DNA of 64,000 nt, taken from positions 62,001 to 126,000 of the forward strand of contig NZ_LVJI01000018.1 of NCBI RefSeq assembly GCF_001637225.1, read 5' to 3'. The stretch comes from Paenibacillus antarcticus (GTDB lineage Bacteria; Bacillota; Bacilli; Paenibacillales; Paenibacillaceae). Shown here piece after piece: positions 8,263 through 17,804 of this stretch; positions within the stretch are counted from its first letter, which is position 1; each line of letters opens with the position of its first letter. The notes under the pieces were generated by a model, which saw nothing but the letters and a program-made list of their open reading frames with translations, was not told where the DNA came from and did not search any database. Both the position numbers and the translations under genes were made by a program.

Positions 8263-9312
8263 TTATTGGATAATATTCTTCTCAGCGTCTTGAACTTGTG
8301 CTTTCATTTCATCCGTTACATCGATTCCTTGGTCAGCTGCTGCCTTAAGGTTTAAGATGATATCAAGTTTCTGCTGAACTGTGATTGGCATATCTCCTGG
8401 CTTCTTGCCATTTTTCAAGATCTCAACAGCCATTTGACCCACTTGGTAACCATGATCGAAGTATTTAAATCCTACAGTTGCAAATGCACCTTTCTCGACC
8501 GTATCACGATCACTTGAGAAGAACGGGAGATCTTTCTCCTTCGCAACTTGAATGATGGCATCGGCACCACTCACTACACTGTTATCAAGCGTAATATACA
8601 GCGCATCTACACGACCGATCAATGATTCTGCTGCTTGTTTCACTTCAGAGGTATTAGTGATTGCTGCCTTAACTAATTTAATACCATGTTTAGAAAGAGC
8701 TTCCTCTGCCAATTTAGCCATCATAACGGAGTTAGATTCGCCTTCATTAATGACAAGCCCCAAGTTTTTAACATTCGGAAAACTTCCTGCAATGAAATCC
8801 ATCAATTTAGTGATCGCTTCAGGGTTAGTATCAGAAACCCCAGATATATTACCACCTGGCTTTTCTAGATTCGTTACAAGCTTGGCATCCAGTGGATCCG
8901 TAACTGCCGCGAACAGGATCGACTTATCCTTAACTTCTTTTACAACCGCTTGTGCAGAAGGTGTAGCAATGGCAAGAACTAGTTCTGCATCCCCTGAATT
9001 TATCTTCTGGGCGATCGTCATATTATTCGTTTGATCATTCTGCGCATTGTTGTAGTCAACCTTCAAGTTCTCTCCCTCATTAATTCCAGCATCCTTCAAG
9101 GCTTGCAAGAATCCTTCACGTGTAGCATCCAACGATGGATGTTCGACAATTTGAGAAATAGCAATCTTGTACGATTTCTTGTCACCATTTTCTTTGCTGG
9201 CTGTGTCTGATCCAGTGGTGTCATTCGTTCCCTTAGCTGCGTTATTTCCACAAGCTACCGTTGCCATCATTACTGCAGTCAAAATAAGTGAGACCCATAC
9301 CTTCTTTTTCAC
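8263..9312 (-). CDS. ABC substrate-binding lipoprotein, PF04392 (TrpX-like) family
   Basis: 349 aa. A lipoprotein signal is clear: MKKKVWVSLILTAVMMATVACGNN, with the lipid-modified cysteine at about residue 21 followed by a Ser/Thr/Lys linker. The mature part begins KIAISQIVEHPSLDATREGF, the hallmark of this binding-protein family, and continues with the two Rossmann-like lobes (NAQNDQTNNMTIAQKI, VTDPLDAKLV, ISGVSDTNP). GTG start with GGGGGAT upstream. It is the first gene of the importer operon. Substrate not determinable; tryptophan/tyrosine is known for streptococcal relatives. Confidence 0.92.
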   Translation of the reverse strand: MKKKVWVSLILTAVMMATVACGNNAAKGTNDTTGSDTASKENGDKKSYKIAISQIVEHPSLDATREGFLQALKDAGINEGENLKVDYNNAQNDQTNNMTIAQKINSGDAELVLAIATPSAQAVVKEVKDKSILFAAVTDPLDAKLVTNLEKPGGNISGVSDTNPEAITKLMDFIAGSFPNVKNLGLVINEGESNSVMMAKLAEEALSKHGIKLVKAAITNTSEVKQAAESLIGRVDALYITLDNSVVSGADAIIQVAKEKDLPFFSSDRDTVEKGAFATVGFKYFDHGYQVGQMAVEILKNGKKPGDMPITVQQKLDIILNLKAAADQGIDVTDEMKAQVQDAEKNIIQ

Positions 9313-9441
9313 TCTAAATCCCCCTTTTTCATATCGATAATCTGATGTAACAACATTCGACTAAAACAGACAAGCTTCACCGCTGTAAGATTGCGTCGTG
9401 CTAAAGTCTTCATGCAAAAAAATACCTATTAATTACTACTT

Positions 9442-9470
9442 ATAATATATGCCTGTACAATAAACGTCAA
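9442..9470 (-). promoter_or_regulatory. Sigma-A promoter of the TrpXYZ-type importer
   Basis: On the minus strand TTGACG (9470-9465), 17-base spacer, TATTAT (9447-9442). The resulting leader is about 120 bases. I looked for T-box and other riboswitch sequences in it and saw none. Confidence 0.65.
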
Positions 9471-9615
9471 TTACTATATATGTATAAATCCTTTGCTACC
9501 ACTACTTATTCCACCATATGAATTAACACGAAGCTATTTAAGACATCTTTTATGAATACGATTACATATCTAACAAATAATAAGATTGATTCTCACAACA
9601 AGGAGGCTTTAATCG

Positions 9616-9942
9616 ATGTTCTCAATCCTAAAAGTTATAATTTCGTTATCACTCACCATGACAACCTCAATGACAATCCTACCCTCGGATATAATCCAGG
9701 CTGAACCTTCTTATGCGAAATGGGGTAGTATTGCCGTCAAAGAGACGCAAAAGAAGTACAATACATCTGTTACAGACTATCTTCATATAGGTAGCGTGAA
9801 GCTTTCCGACACCGTCACGGAAGAAAAATTCAAGCTTATTATTACAAAAAATAATATTGAAATGGGGGTCATTGTGACGATTTCATACAATCCCAACAAT
9901 AATCAATTGCTTATCATACGGTATGAAGAAACGAGTCCATAA
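9616..9942 (+). CDS. Secreted DUF3889-family protein
   Basis: 108 aa. A signal peptide (LKVIISLSLTMTTSMTIL) ends near the QAEPSYAKWG sequence that opens the mature chain. YAKWGSIAVKETQKKY, TDYLHIGSVKLSD and TEEKFKLII are the conserved blocks I associate with the YqzG/YhdC (DUF3889) family of small exported Bacillales proteins, whose function is unknown. AAGGAGG precedes the ATG. It converges on the zinc-ribbon gene with only four bases between stops. Confidence 0.75.
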   Translation: MFSILKVIISLSLTMTTSMTILPSDIIQAEPSYAKWGSIAVKETQKKYNTSVTDYLHIGSVKLSDTVTEEKFKLIITKNNIEMGVIVTISYNPNNNQLLIIRYEETSP

Positions 9943-9946
9943 GCAT

Positions 9947-10435
9947 TTAAATATGGCTAATGATCATAATTAAAGAAATAAAAACTCCGATCATGAGGAG
10001 AATAAATCCAAATAATAAGAGATTTCGACCCACAGACTGTTTATCCTTATCCTCAGCATAAGCTAATATGCCTCCTACAATTATCCCTACGAAGGGAATG
10101 AAAAATGTTGAAATAAATAGCATAAGATTCACACTACTTCGATCAGGGAGATACTCATCTGAAGTATAGATCACTTTATGCGCAGGTGATTTGGTAACAG
10201 GTTTCCCACAATACTTACATTTTGTAGATCCATATTCAATCTGCTCCTTACAATGTGCGCAAGTCGTTCGTTGACTTTTGTCTTTAACAACATTTAATAA
10301 TACTCCGGAGTACTCCTTTTCCGAATCCAATGTCCCCTGCATATCTTTCGGTGATAACGTGTTACTACAGACCACACATACGGTAGCGTTCTCACGATTC
10401 GATTCACCACATTTACTACATATTTTAACTGCCAT
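9947..10435 (-). CDS. Zinc-ribbon membrane protein
   Basis: 162 aa. Two zinc ribbons are visible: CSKCGESNRENATVCVVC at residues 5-22 and CAHCKEQIEYGSTKCKYC near residues 59-76, each of the CxxC-x10-CxxC type. Two membrane segments follow (about residues 104-128 and 138-160). No enzyme motif is present. Proteins of this layout often serve as regulators or assembly factors; nothing in the neighbourhood fixes a role. Confidence 0.75.
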   Translation of the reverse strand: MAVKICSKCGESNRENATVCVVCSNTLSPKDMQGTLDSEKEYSGVLLNVVKDKSQRTTCAHCKEQIEYGSTKCKYCGKPVTKSPAHKVIYTSDEYLPDRSSVNLMLFISTFFIPFVGIIVGGILAYAEDKDKQSVGRNLLLFGFILLMIGVFISLIMIISHI

Positions 10436-10766
10436 AATAACTCAACTCCTCATTGATCCAAATTCATGGATACAGATGCTTCTTTATTAACACTGCCCAA
10501 CATATAACATTAACCACAATGGAGTAAGATGGTATCACTTCCCTCTAGATAGTTGTAAGCATTAATAATGCTCCTCAAGACGATCAAACCACGCAAATCA
10601 TCGTATGGCGCAGGATTTATATAGATAATAAACGACACTACCCAATGTAACCGTTTTTATTTACTTATTTGATCTAAAAATTCATTATTAATGGCTGTTT
10701 TAAGATTTTACAATATCTTGCACTCCGCGTATCATTCATCTCAAGAACTTATACTTTCCAAATCAA

Positions 10767-10910
10767 ACGCTGAATTCCCTTAAGTGGGAACCGGGGGACC
10801 CAAGCGAAACTGCCACATTGGTTTCATGGGGTGAATCCTTCTGCTTACTAAAAAGCGGCTAGGTAGGGCAAACTCTCAAGCCCGAATCCGACAGCTAACC
10901 TCGTAAGCGT
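10767..10910 (+). ncRNA. Cyclic-di-AMP riboswitch (ydaO/yuaA type)
   Basis: The aptamer shows the conserved blocks of this class in order: CGCTGAAT, GGGGGACCCA, GGGGTGAAT, AGGTAGGG, then CGAATCCGACAGCTAACC and CGTAAGCGT. The outer helix pairs ACGCT (10767-10771) with AGCGT (10906-10910). In known members c-di-AMP binding lowers expression of potassium/osmolyte transport and cell-wall genes. Here an intrinsic terminator follows at 10974, so the switch most likely turns off the 145-aa gene at 11046. Confidence 0.92.
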
Positions 10911-10973
10911 ATTGAGAGAGAACCACGCCTTCGTGTGCCTTCACAGCGTATTTTTATTTACATTGTGTAAAGT

Positions 10974-11010
10974 CCAAAGCGTAGAGATTCTCTACGCTTT
11001 GGGCTTTTTA
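10974..11010 (+). terminator. Riboswitch expression-platform terminator
   Basis: A 12-bp perfect stem, CCAAAGCGTAGA (10974-10985) with TCTACGCTTTGG (10991-11002), is followed by GCTTTTTA. It lies 64 bases after the aptamer and 36 bases before the next start codon. Confidence 0.88.
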
Positions 11011-11045
11011 TATTATCTATTCCATAACCATGAGGAGAATAAACC

Positions 11046-11483
11046 ATGTTAAACTTGACCGACCTTTTGTCTGAACTGAAACAACCTGAACTGTCCAACT
11101 CTAAGATTGGTAATTTAGAGATATATCAATATGATTGTGCATTAATCGAAAATAGGGTTACCGTAAATAGCGATAAGTGTACCTGTGGATTGTTTAAAAT
11201 TTCAAGTCATGGCATCGATGGTTGGGCTGAGTATAAATTACCCGAAGTGCAGCATTTCGACCTTATCCACTGGGCTTCTGTTTTCATGCCGTTAAGAGGT
11301 CTTTCGATTTACGAAGGTATGATCTACATACAGAATAAGAATGAACCATGGGGCCCTATTAGAAAAACGCTAGTTGAATCAGCTCTGATGAACCTATCAA
11401 CGAACCTACAGAACCCATCAAATAGCATGTCTCTAGAACGATCCCATCTATTCACCCGCTCGCAGGCCTATTTCTCCTTTTAA
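11046..11483 (+). CDS. Unrecognised 145-aa protein under c-di-AMP riboswitch control
   Basis: I do not recognise this family. The chain has no signal peptide or membrane segment. It has one CTCG motif near residue 44, a tryptophan-containing middle region (GIDGWAEYKLPEVQHFDLIHWASVFMPLRGLSIYEGM) and a Ser/Asn-rich C-terminal third. GAGGAGA lies nine bases before the ATG. It is a single-gene unit: riboswitch and terminator upstream, hairpin terminator 25 bases downstream. Since the usual riboswitch targets are transporters and wall hydrolases, a role in osmotic or turgor response is an inference from control only. Confidence 0.7.
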   Translation: MLNLTDLLSELKQPELSNSKIGNLEIYQYDCALIENRVTVNSDKCTCGLFKISSHGIDGWAEYKLPEVQHFDLIHWASVFMPLRGLSIYEGMIYIQNKNEPWGPIRKTLVESALMNLSTNLQNPSNSMSLERSHLFTRSQAYFSF

Positions 11484-11506
11484 ACATAGATTTAACATGA
11501 TGCTAA

Positions 11507-11535
11507 AAACCACATGTTTTTCACACATGTGGTTT
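11507..11535 (-). terminator. Terminator shared by converging genes
   Basis: AAACCACATGT (11507-11517) pairs perfectly with ACATGTGGTTT (11525-11535) around a seven-base loop. The T tract (GGTTTTTAG) is on the minus strand, so it mainly ends the M3 peptidase transcript; it probably also stops the 11046-11483 transcript. Confidence 0.75.
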
Positions 11536-11565
11536 CTAATACGAGCTATGCAATTCAACTATTCA

Positions 11566-13260
11566 TTATAATTTGCTATCTTCTACCCCATCTAACCAAC
11601 TCTCAATGTCTCCGATAACTGATGTTACACAACCATCTTCGAACGGCGATATCAGACCTGCAACTTTCACAAGACCCAAGAAGGATTGACTTCCTCCTTG
11701 TTGACACAATTTCAAATAATCTGCCCAGGCTGATTTGGAATCCTCGTTCATCTTCTTCCAGAATTGGAATGCACAAATTTGTGCCAACGTATAATCGATA
11801 TAATAGAATGGAGATTGGAAAATATGAGCTTGCTTCTGCCAGAATGCTCCGCTCTCTAAATAATGATTATTCTCATAATTACGATGCGGTAAATACTTCT
11901 TCTCAATTGCACGCCATGCGCTCTTACGCTCACTTGGTGTCGCCTCTGGATGATCGTATACGAAATGTTGGAATTCATCAACTGATACCCCGTAAGGAAT
12001 GAACAACAAGGATTCAGCTAAGTGATTGAATCGATATTTATCGGCATCTTCTTTAAAGAACAGATCCATCCAAGGCCATGTGAAGAATTCCATACTCATC
12101 GAATGAATCTCACAAGCTTCAAATGTAGGCCAGTTATATTCAGGAATGCTATAATGGCGACTCTCATACACTTGGAAAGCATGCCCAGCTTCATGTGTAA
12201 GCACGTCAATATCACCAGATGTTCCATTGAAATTGGAGAAGATAAACGGAGCCCCATATTCGCTCAAGTAAGTGCAATATCCCCCGCCTTGTTTACCCTT
12301 TTTACTCACTAGATCCATTAGTTCATTATCAACCATAAATGTGAAGAATTCGTTCACTTCAGGTGATAGCTCACGGTACATCTTCACCCCATTCTCAAGA
12401 ATCCAATCTGGATCTCCTTTAGGTGTCGCATTCCCAGTCTTAAAACTAAAGGCTTCATCATAATAAGCTAATTGATCAACATCGATTCGACGTTCCTGAC
12501 GTTCTCTTAACTTCGCAGCCGCTGGAACGATATATTCCGCTACTTGATCTCTGAAGTTCGCAACCATTCCTGCATTATAATCCGTACGATTCATACGAGC
12601 ATATCCTAGCTCCGTGAAATTAGCGTAACCAAGTTTCTTTGCAATCTTCGTACGTACTTTAACCAAGTCATCATAAATACGGTCGAACTGCTCTTCATTC
12701 TCTGCCATGAACCTATATCTAGCTTCAGCAGCAGCACGTCTCATTTGACGATCTGTTGATTGCTCAAATGGTGTCAATTGAGTTAACGTTCTTTCTTCCC
12801 CTTCGAATGGGATTTTAGCAGATGCGATAAGTTGTGCATACTCCGTGGTTAGCTTATTCTCCAATTGAAGGTCTTCAATGATTTCCGGTTTAAATGTCTT
12901 TAATGAAAGTTCTGCCAATTGAAACAGTTGGCTTCCCCATTTGGTTTCCAAATCAGCTCTAAACTTAGAGTCAACTAGCCCACGATAGTAATCGGTTTCA
13001 TATTCCTGAAAGACAGGTCCAAATTCATCAAAGAAATCTTGCTCTGCTTTATAAAATTCATCATTCGTGTCCACTGAGTGCCTGATTGAGGCCAATGTTC
13101 CTTGCGTCGCAACCTCACTGCGTATTTTGTTAATAGACGTCATCACCTGATCTTGCTCATCGAAGCTACTTGCCGTATTAAATGCACTTAACAATGCCTT
13201 GAATTTCTCTTCCACGATCTGTACATCCGGTCTTTCATAACGATATTCACTAAATTTCAT
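11566..13260 (-). CDS. M3 family zinc oligoendopeptidase
   Basis: 564 aa, the usual length of the shorter PepF-like M3 peptidases of Bacillales. The zinc motif is LTHEAGHAFQVYESR with the first His at residue 356, and the third ligand glutamate lies in FEACEIHSMSMEF about 25 residues later. The rest is the all-helical thimet-oligopeptidase fold, including the conserved YCTYLSEYGAPFIFSNFNGT before the active site. No signal peptide: a cytosolic enzyme that cleaves short peptides. Single-gene unit ended by the hairpin at 11507. Confidence 0.93.
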   Translation of the reverse strand: MKFSEYRYERPDVQIVEEKFKALLSAFNTASSFDEQDQVMTSINKIRSEVATQGTLASIRHSVDTNDEFYKAEQDFFDEFGPVFQEYETDYYRGLVDSKFRADLETKWGSQLFQLAELSLKTFKPEIIEDLQLENKLTTEYAQLIASAKIPFEGEERTLTQLTPFEQSTDRQMRRAAAEARYRFMAENEEQFDRIYDDLVKVRTKIAKKLGYANFTELGYARMNRTDYNAGMVANFRDQVAEYIVPAAAKLRERQERRIDVDQLAYYDEAFSFKTGNATPKGDPDWILENGVKMYRELSPEVNEFFTFMVDNELMDLVSKKGKQGGGYCTYLSEYGAPFIFSNFNGTSGDIDVLTHEAGHAFQVYESRHYSIPEYNWPTFEACEIHSMSMEFFTWPWMDLFFKEDADKYRFNHLAESLLFIPYGVSVDEFQHFVYDHPEATPSERKSAWRAIEKKYLPHRNYENNHYLESGAFWQKQAHIFQSPFYYIDYTLAQICAFQFWKKMNEDSKSAWADYLKLCQQGGSQSFLGLVKVAGLISPFEDGCVTSVIGDIESWLDGVEDSKL

Positions 13261-13344
13261 ATGTATCTTTCATCCTCTCTTTATGCATCTATGATCTATT
13301 ATAATAAATTCCAATAGCAAAATGCCAACTTAATTAGTCAATGG

Positions 13345-13560
13345 TCAATATATCCTTATATATAACCAACTTGCTATACCCACTGTTGCAAGTGTGACCA
13401 TTGTAACAAAGAAAATATATCCTATTTTTGTTTGCGTAGCTGAATATTTGTCGTAGAAATCAGGGTTCCGGCTGTAAAAACCAGTCCACAATTCTCCAAC
13501 CAAGTTCAGTACAACAAGAACATAACCTTTAATCAGTTGCAAATAGTACACCCCATTCAT
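13345..13560 (-). CDS. Small membrane protein, family not recognised
   Basis: 71 aa with two hydrophobic stretches (about residues 7-25 and 47-68) and a polar middle rich in aromatic residues (WTGFYSRNPDFYDKY). The ATG at 13560 lacks a ribosome site; a TTG six codons later has GGGGTG in front and could be the real start. No motif of known function. It stands alone between the M3 peptidase and the divergent phosphonate operon. Confidence 0.5.
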   Translation of the reverse strand: MNGVYYLQLIKGYVLVVLNLVGELWTGFYSRNPDFYDKYSATQTKIGYIFFVTMVTLATVGIASWLYIRIY

Positions 13561-13737
13561 ATTTAATATTTATACAAATAATAACATAAATACCACAATA
13601 AATTAAAAATTCTATTCAGATACGACCAAAGACATTTTCCCGAAATAGGCTTATGCAGTGTTTAGGCTAAGTCTCACCTCCATAGTATGTTATTGAATTT
13701 AACAATTGGGTGAGAAAAGAAATGAAGGAGGCTATAT

Positions 13738-13863
13738 ATGAATACATTTCCTACTCTAACAACATCGATATGCAATTTAAGCCTTAATCATGAAATGTAT
13801 TGTCATGAAATATTTATACGGCCTACAAGAAGGTTGTGGTATCCATGTCAAGTCACTCTGTAA
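13738..13863 (+). CDS. Putative 41-aa leader peptide of the phosphonate operon
   Basis: ATG at 13738 follows AAGGAGG by seven bases, the best ribosome site in the region. The frame runs 41 codons to TAA at 13861-13863 and overlaps the start of the first ATP-grasp gene (ATG 13845) in another frame, an arrangement typical of translational coupling. The peptide contains three cysteines and no repeats. It may be a real small protein, or an upstream ORF that loads ribosomes for the poorly initiated next gene. Confidence 0.45.
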   Translation: MNTFPTLTTSICNLSLNHEMYCHEIFIRPTRRLWYPCQVTL

Positions 13864-14594
13864 AAGGAAAAATGATCAAGCATAAGCTCCTTATTAAAAA
13901 CCCTTCACTATATCCACATTTACCATCAACGAAATGGCTTACCGCCTCGGATGCACTTCACATGCTTAAATCACATTCTACAGTCTTTTTGAAACCAGAT
14001 GGCGGTAGTGGAGGTTCGGGCATTCTTAAGATTCGTAACACATCTACAGGTGGATATGAGATTAGGTATGGGAAAGTACGCGAACGTGTGGGGCGACATA
14101 CTTTATATCGCACTTTACGAAGGTATCAGAAATCATACACTCAATATATCGTTCAAAAGGGTATCCATTTAGGCCGATACCATGGAAGAGTATTTGATAT
14201 TCGGATGTATTTACAGAAACCTCGTTCTGAATGGGGTATTTCTGGCATGGCTGCTCGAATTGCACCTCCACATCATTACATTACGAATTACACAAGAGGA
14301 GGAAAAGCAGTCCTGTTAGAAAAAGTATTGGACCCACTATTTGAAGGAAACACCGAGAAAGTGAATGAATGTATTGAGAATCTTAGGATCATATCCATGA
14401 ACATTGCCACAACACTCAACAAGAGGTTTAGAGATATTCGCGAGCTTGGCATTGATCTAGCCGTGGAAAGTAGCGGACAAATATGGATCATTGAAGCCAA
14501 TACGAGACCTCAACACAAACTTTTCACCAAGTTACCTACCTCAGAAATGCTCAGAACTATTCGGCATAACAAAAAGAAGATAAAGAAAGGATAG
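13845..14594 (+). CDS. YheC/YheD-type ATP-grasp protein (first copy)
   Basis: 249 aa from ATG 13845. It carries the YheC/YheD pattern: [11 protein letters not shown] near the start, [19 protein letters not shown] (ATP-binding lysine and glycine-rich loop, about residues 47-65), [14 protein letters not shown], and the metal-binding WIIEANTRP near residue 216. In Bacillus, YheC and YheD are spore-coat-associated and of unknown chemistry; ATP-grasp enzymes in general join a carboxylate to an amine through an acyl phosphate. It is the first full gene of the aminoethylphosphonate operon and is related to the last one at 17785. An in-frame GTG at 13836 is the alternative start. Confidence 0.85.
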   Translation: MSSHSVKGKMIKHKLLIKNPSLYPHLPSTKWLTASDALHMLKSHSTVFLKPDGGSGGSGILKIRNTSTGGYEIRYGKVRERVGRHTLYRTLRRYQKSYTQYIVQKGIHLGRYHGRVFDIRMYLQKPRSEWGISGMAARIAPPHHYITNYTRGGKAVLLEKVLDPLFEGNTEKVNECIENLRIISMNIATTLNKRFRDIRELGIDLAVESSGQIWIIEANTRPQHKLFTKLPTSEMLRTIRHNKKKIKKG

Positions 14595-14599
14595 GTCCG

Positions 14600-15499
14600 A
14601 TGAATAAATCGACTCAATTAAAGCATCTGTTTCAATCTCAGAGTACCGAATATTTAATGGAAGCCCACAATGGCTTATCTGCAACAATCGTGGAGCAGAC
14701 TGGATTTAAAGCCATCTGGGCAAGCGGACTATCTATTTCCTCATCGCTTGGCGTTCGAGACAGTAATGAAGCTTCCTGGACACAAGTACTCGATGTACTT
14801 GAATATATGAGTGATGCGACGAAGATACCCATATTGCTTGATGGAGATACCGGTTACGGAAACTTCAATAATGCAAGAAGATTAGTGAAGAAATTAGAGC
14901 AACGGCAAGTTGCTGGCGTATGTATCGAAGATAAACTATTCCCGAAAACCAACTCCTTTATTGATAACGGACCGCAACCTCTTGCAGATATCGATGAGTT
15001 CTGTGGAAAAATTAAAGCGATGAAGGATACCCAAATCGATAATGACTTTATGGTCGTTGCAAGAGTTGAAGCCTTTATTGCAGGGTTTGGTCTCGAAGAG
15101 AATCTACGACGTGCAGAGGCGTACGAACGTGCCGGTGCAGATGCCATTCTCATACACAGTAAAAGACGAGATGCATCTGAAATCGAATTATTCATGAAAG
15201 AGTGGAAGAGCAAAACCCCTATCATTATCGTTCCCACCAAATATTATGCCACGCCAACGGCTCGCTTTAAAGAACTCGGTGTAAGTGCCATCATCTGGGC
15301 CAACCATAATCTAAGAGCTTCCATCGATGCGATGCAGCGAATATCTCAAACCATTTTCCAAGATGAGAGTCTTCTAGCCGTGGAGAACAACGTAGCCACC
15401 GTAGAAGAGGTTTTCAGATTACAGCAGGTGGAAGAACTAACGACCGCTGAAGGCAAATATCTTCCATCAACACGCATACATCGAGATGATTCTTTATGA
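14600..15499 (+). CDS. pepM: Phosphoenolpyruvate mutase
   Basis: 299 aa. Converts phosphoenolpyruvate to phosphonopyruvate, the C-P bond-forming step of phosphonate biosynthesis. The diagnostic motif [10 protein letters not shown] is at residues 110-119; this EDK-x5-NS pattern separates PEP mutases from isocitrate-lyase-like relatives. [24 protein letters not shown] and [10 protein letters not shown] (substrate and magnesium site) complete the active site of the isocitrate-lyase-superfamily barrel. It starts five bases after the ATP-grasp gene and overlaps the next gene by four bases (ATGA type), so the operon is tightly coupled. Confidence 0.95.
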   Translation: MNKSTQLKHLFQSQSTEYLMEAHNGLSATIVEQTGFKAIWASGLSISSSLGVRDSNEASWTQVLDVLEYMSDATKIPILLDGDTGYGNFNNARRLVKKLEQRQVAGVCIEDKLFPKTNSFIDNGPQPLADIDEFCGKIKAMKDTQIDNDFMVVARVEAFIAGFGLEENLRRAEAYERAGADAILIHSKRRDASEIELFMKEWKSKTPIIIVPTKYYATPTARFKELGVSAIIWANHNLRASIDAMQRISQTIFQDESLLAVENNVATVEEVFRLQQVEELTTAEGKYLPSTRIHRDDSL

Positions 15500-16641
15500 T
15501 TGATACTAAAGTGTTCGGAGAAGAACTCAAACAATCAGGATTTTCATTTTATACAGGAGTTCCTTGTTCATTTCTGAAGAACTTGATCAATTATGCGATT
15601 AATGATTGTGAATATGTAGGAGCGACAAACGAGGGTGATGCACTGGCCATCGCCAGTGGCGCTTATTTGGCTGGAAAACACCCCGTTGTTCTAATGCAAA
15701 ATTCAGGGCTAGCGAATGCCGTTTCTCCCTTAGTTTCGTTAAATTATACGTTCCAGATTCCAGTATTAGGGTTTGTTAGCCTCCGCGGTGAACCGGGGAT
15801 TCCCGACGAACCGCAGCATGAATTAATGGGTCAGATCACAACTCGTTTACTGGATCTAATGGAAGTACGTTGGGCGTATTTATCTTCAAATTTAACTGAA
15901 GCTACGCAGCAGATAGAGCAAGCAAATCAAGTTATTCAACAAAACCATCCTTTCTTCTTTGTCGTTAAAAAAGGAACATTTCAGGAGGAAATCCTTCGAA
16001 CTCAGGAAGTGAAAATTTCATCCAATCTACTCAAGCAACAAAAAAACGCTTCCGACCAGTTACCTAAACGTTACGATGCTCTTTCTACCATTCAATCCCT
16101 AACAGACAGTAACACCGTGCAGTTAGCCACGACTGGAAAGACAGGACGAGAATTATACGAAGTTGAGGATATTTCTAATAATTTCTATATGGTGGGTTCT
16201 ATGGGATGTATCAACTCTATTGGACTGGGACTCGCGTTATCCAAGGAAGATAAAGACATTATCGTCATTGATGGAGATGGTGCTCTACTCATGAGAATGG
16301 GTGCCTTGGCTACAAATGGCTATTACAGTCCCCCGAATATGCTTCATATATTGTTAGATAATAACGCACATGACTCCACGGGTGGCCAAAAAACAGTGTC
16401 TGATAATCTTGACTTTGTCGAAATTACAGCAGCTTGTGGCTATACGAAATCCATATATGTTCACAACTTAGATCAATTAAGATCCTCCATTATCGATTGG
16501 AAAAGGGAGAAAAGCCTTACTTTTCTTCATCTAAAGATTGCTCCCGGTTCCAAGAAAGATCTTGCTCGCCCTCATATCAAGCCATACGAAGTCAAGGATC
16601 GACTGCGCCTATTCTTAAACTCTGGAACTTCAAGTCAATAA
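15496..16641 (+). CDS. ppd: Phosphonopyruvate decarboxylase
   Basis: 381 aa. Thiamine-diphosphate enzyme that decarboxylates phosphonopyruvate to phosphonoacetaldehyde and so drives the unfavourable mutase reaction. The pyrimidine-binding domain shows [11 protein letters not shown] and [16 protein letters not shown] with the catalytic glutamate near residue 37; the pyrophosphate domain shows [18 protein letters not shown] (GDG-x-N-type site, near residue 255) and [13 protein letters not shown]. Length is normal. It overlaps pepM by four bases and is followed after 14 bases by the transaminase. Confidence 0.95.
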   Translation: MIDTKVFGEELKQSGFSFYTGVPCSFLKNLINYAINDCEYVGATNEGDALAIASGAYLAGKHPVVLMQNSGLANAVSPLVSLNYTFQIPVLGFVSLRGEPGIPDEPQHELMGQITTRLLDLMEVRWAYLSSNLTEATQQIEQANQVIQQNHPFFFVVKKGTFQEEILRTQEVKISSNLLKQQKNASDQLPKRYDALSTIQSLTDSNTVQLATTGKTGRELYEVEDISNNFYMVGSMGCINSIGLGLALSKEDKDIIVIDGDGALLMRMGALATNGYYSPPNMLHILLDNNAHDSTGGQKTVSDNLDFVEITAACGYTKSIYVHNLDQLRSSIIDWKREKSLTFLHLKIAPGSKKDLARPHIKPYEVKDRLRLFLNSGTSSQ

Positions 16642-16655
16642 GGGGAAGATCAATC

Positions 16656-17804
16656 ATGAGAAATGTACAAAGAAATATTCTGCTTACCCCCGGACCTGCA
16701 ACAACGACAGACACCGTCAAATTTGCTCAAATCGTACCGGATATTTGTCCCCGAGAGTCTGAATTTGGAGAGTTGATGGAATCAATATCCGCCGATTTAA
16801 CAACAATCGTCGCGGATGAGAAACAATACACTTCCGTTTTATTTGGTGGTTCTGGTACAGCAGCAATGGACGCTGTCCTTAGCTCTGTCATTGGTGAAGG
16901 CACGATAATTATTATTAACAATGGTGCATATGGGCAACGCATGTGCGAAATTGCTACCGTGTATGGTTTACATTTCATTGAATTTGTAAGTCCTCCAGAT
17001 AAGCCAGTAGATTTAGGCGCTCTAGAACAAATATTGAAACTCACCCATACGACCATCACCCACCTTACTGTCGTTCATCATGAGACAACTACAGGCTTAC
17101 TAAACAATATCAAAGCTATAGGTGAGCTATGCAAGGCTTATCAGGTGATACTGATTGTGGATGCCATTAGCTCATTTGGGGCAGTTCCTATTCAAATGGA
17201 AGATATGAATATTAGTTATCTGATTGCAAGCTCCAACAAGAATATTCAAGGCCTCCCAGGTGTTTCCTTTGTTATTGCAAGCAAGCAGCGATTTGAGGGT
17301 CTCCAACATGTCCGTCGGAGAAGTTATTACCTGAATCTATATGATCAATATACGTACTTCCTTCAACACAATCAGATGCGATTCACCGCTCCCATACAGA
17401 CTCTTTACGCTCTCCGACAAGCCATTAACGAATTCATACTCGAGGGTATTGAGCAAAGATATGCTAGGTATGCTCAATCATGGAAAACGTTAACCCAGGG
17501 GATACATCGCATGGGATTGAATCATATCGTTGCAGAAGAACATCATTCCAAATTACTCACCTCCATTATCGAACCCATTTGTGAGGGATACGATTTCCAG
17601 AAAATGCACGATTTTTTTTACACTAAGGGAATTACGATTTATCCCGGAAAAGTCGAGAAATTAAATACTTTCAGAATAGCAAATATCGGTGATATTACTC
17701 ATCATGATATTGAAGCATTCTTAGTTCTACTTGAAATCTATTTGCGGGATATCGGATTCCCTCTACGAGAGGCGGTTATTACCTATGAATCTAAGCAAAA
17801 ATAA
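16656..17804 (+). CDS. phnW: 2-aminoethylphosphonate-pyruvate transaminase
   Basis: 382 aa, class V aminotransferase fold. It opens with LLTPGPATTTDTVKFAQIVPDICPRE, typical of PhnW, and carries the pyridoxal-phosphate lysine in ASSNKNIQGLPGVSF (about residue 192) after VVDAISSFGAVP. In this operon it should run in the biosynthetic direction, aminating phosphonoacetaldehyde to 2-aminoethylphosphonate (AEP). ATG 16656 follows AGGGGAAG; the open frame extends upstream into ppd but without support. It overlaps the following ATP-grasp gene by 20 bases. No phosphonatase (phnX) is adjacent, which argues against a degradative role. Confidence 0.93.
   Translation: MRNVQRNILLTPGPATTTDTVKFAQIVPDICPRESEFGELMESISADLTTIVADEKQYTSVLFGGSGTAAMDAVLSSVIGEGTIIIINNGAYGQRMCEIATVYGLHFIEFVSPPDKPVDLGALEQILKLTHTTITHLTVVHHETTTGLLNNIKAIGELCKAYQVILIVDAISSFGAVPIQMEDMNISYLIASSNKNIQGLPGVSFVIASKQRFEGLQHVRRRSYYLNLYDQYTYFLQHNQMRFTAPIQTLYALRQAINEFILEGIEQRYARYAQSWKTLTQGIHRMGLNHIVAEEHHSKLLTSIIEPICEGYDFQKMHDFFYTKGITIYPGKVEKLNTFRIANIGDITHHDIEAFLVLLEIYLRDIGFPLREAVITYESKQK

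Noticed and set aside
9313..9434. Possible T-box or other amino-acid riboswitch ahead of the TrpX-like gene
   Set aside because: The leader is only about 120 bases and shows neither the T-box sequence nor a terminator.
13660..13700. Sigma-E/sigma-K promoter (CATAGTATG) for the phosphonate operon
   Set aside because: The -10-like CATA is present but I could not find a convincing -35 partner, so sporulation control stays only a possibility.
16434..16655. Upstream extension of the phnW frame
   Set aside because: It lies inside ppd; the family N-terminus and a ribosome site both point to ATG 16656.
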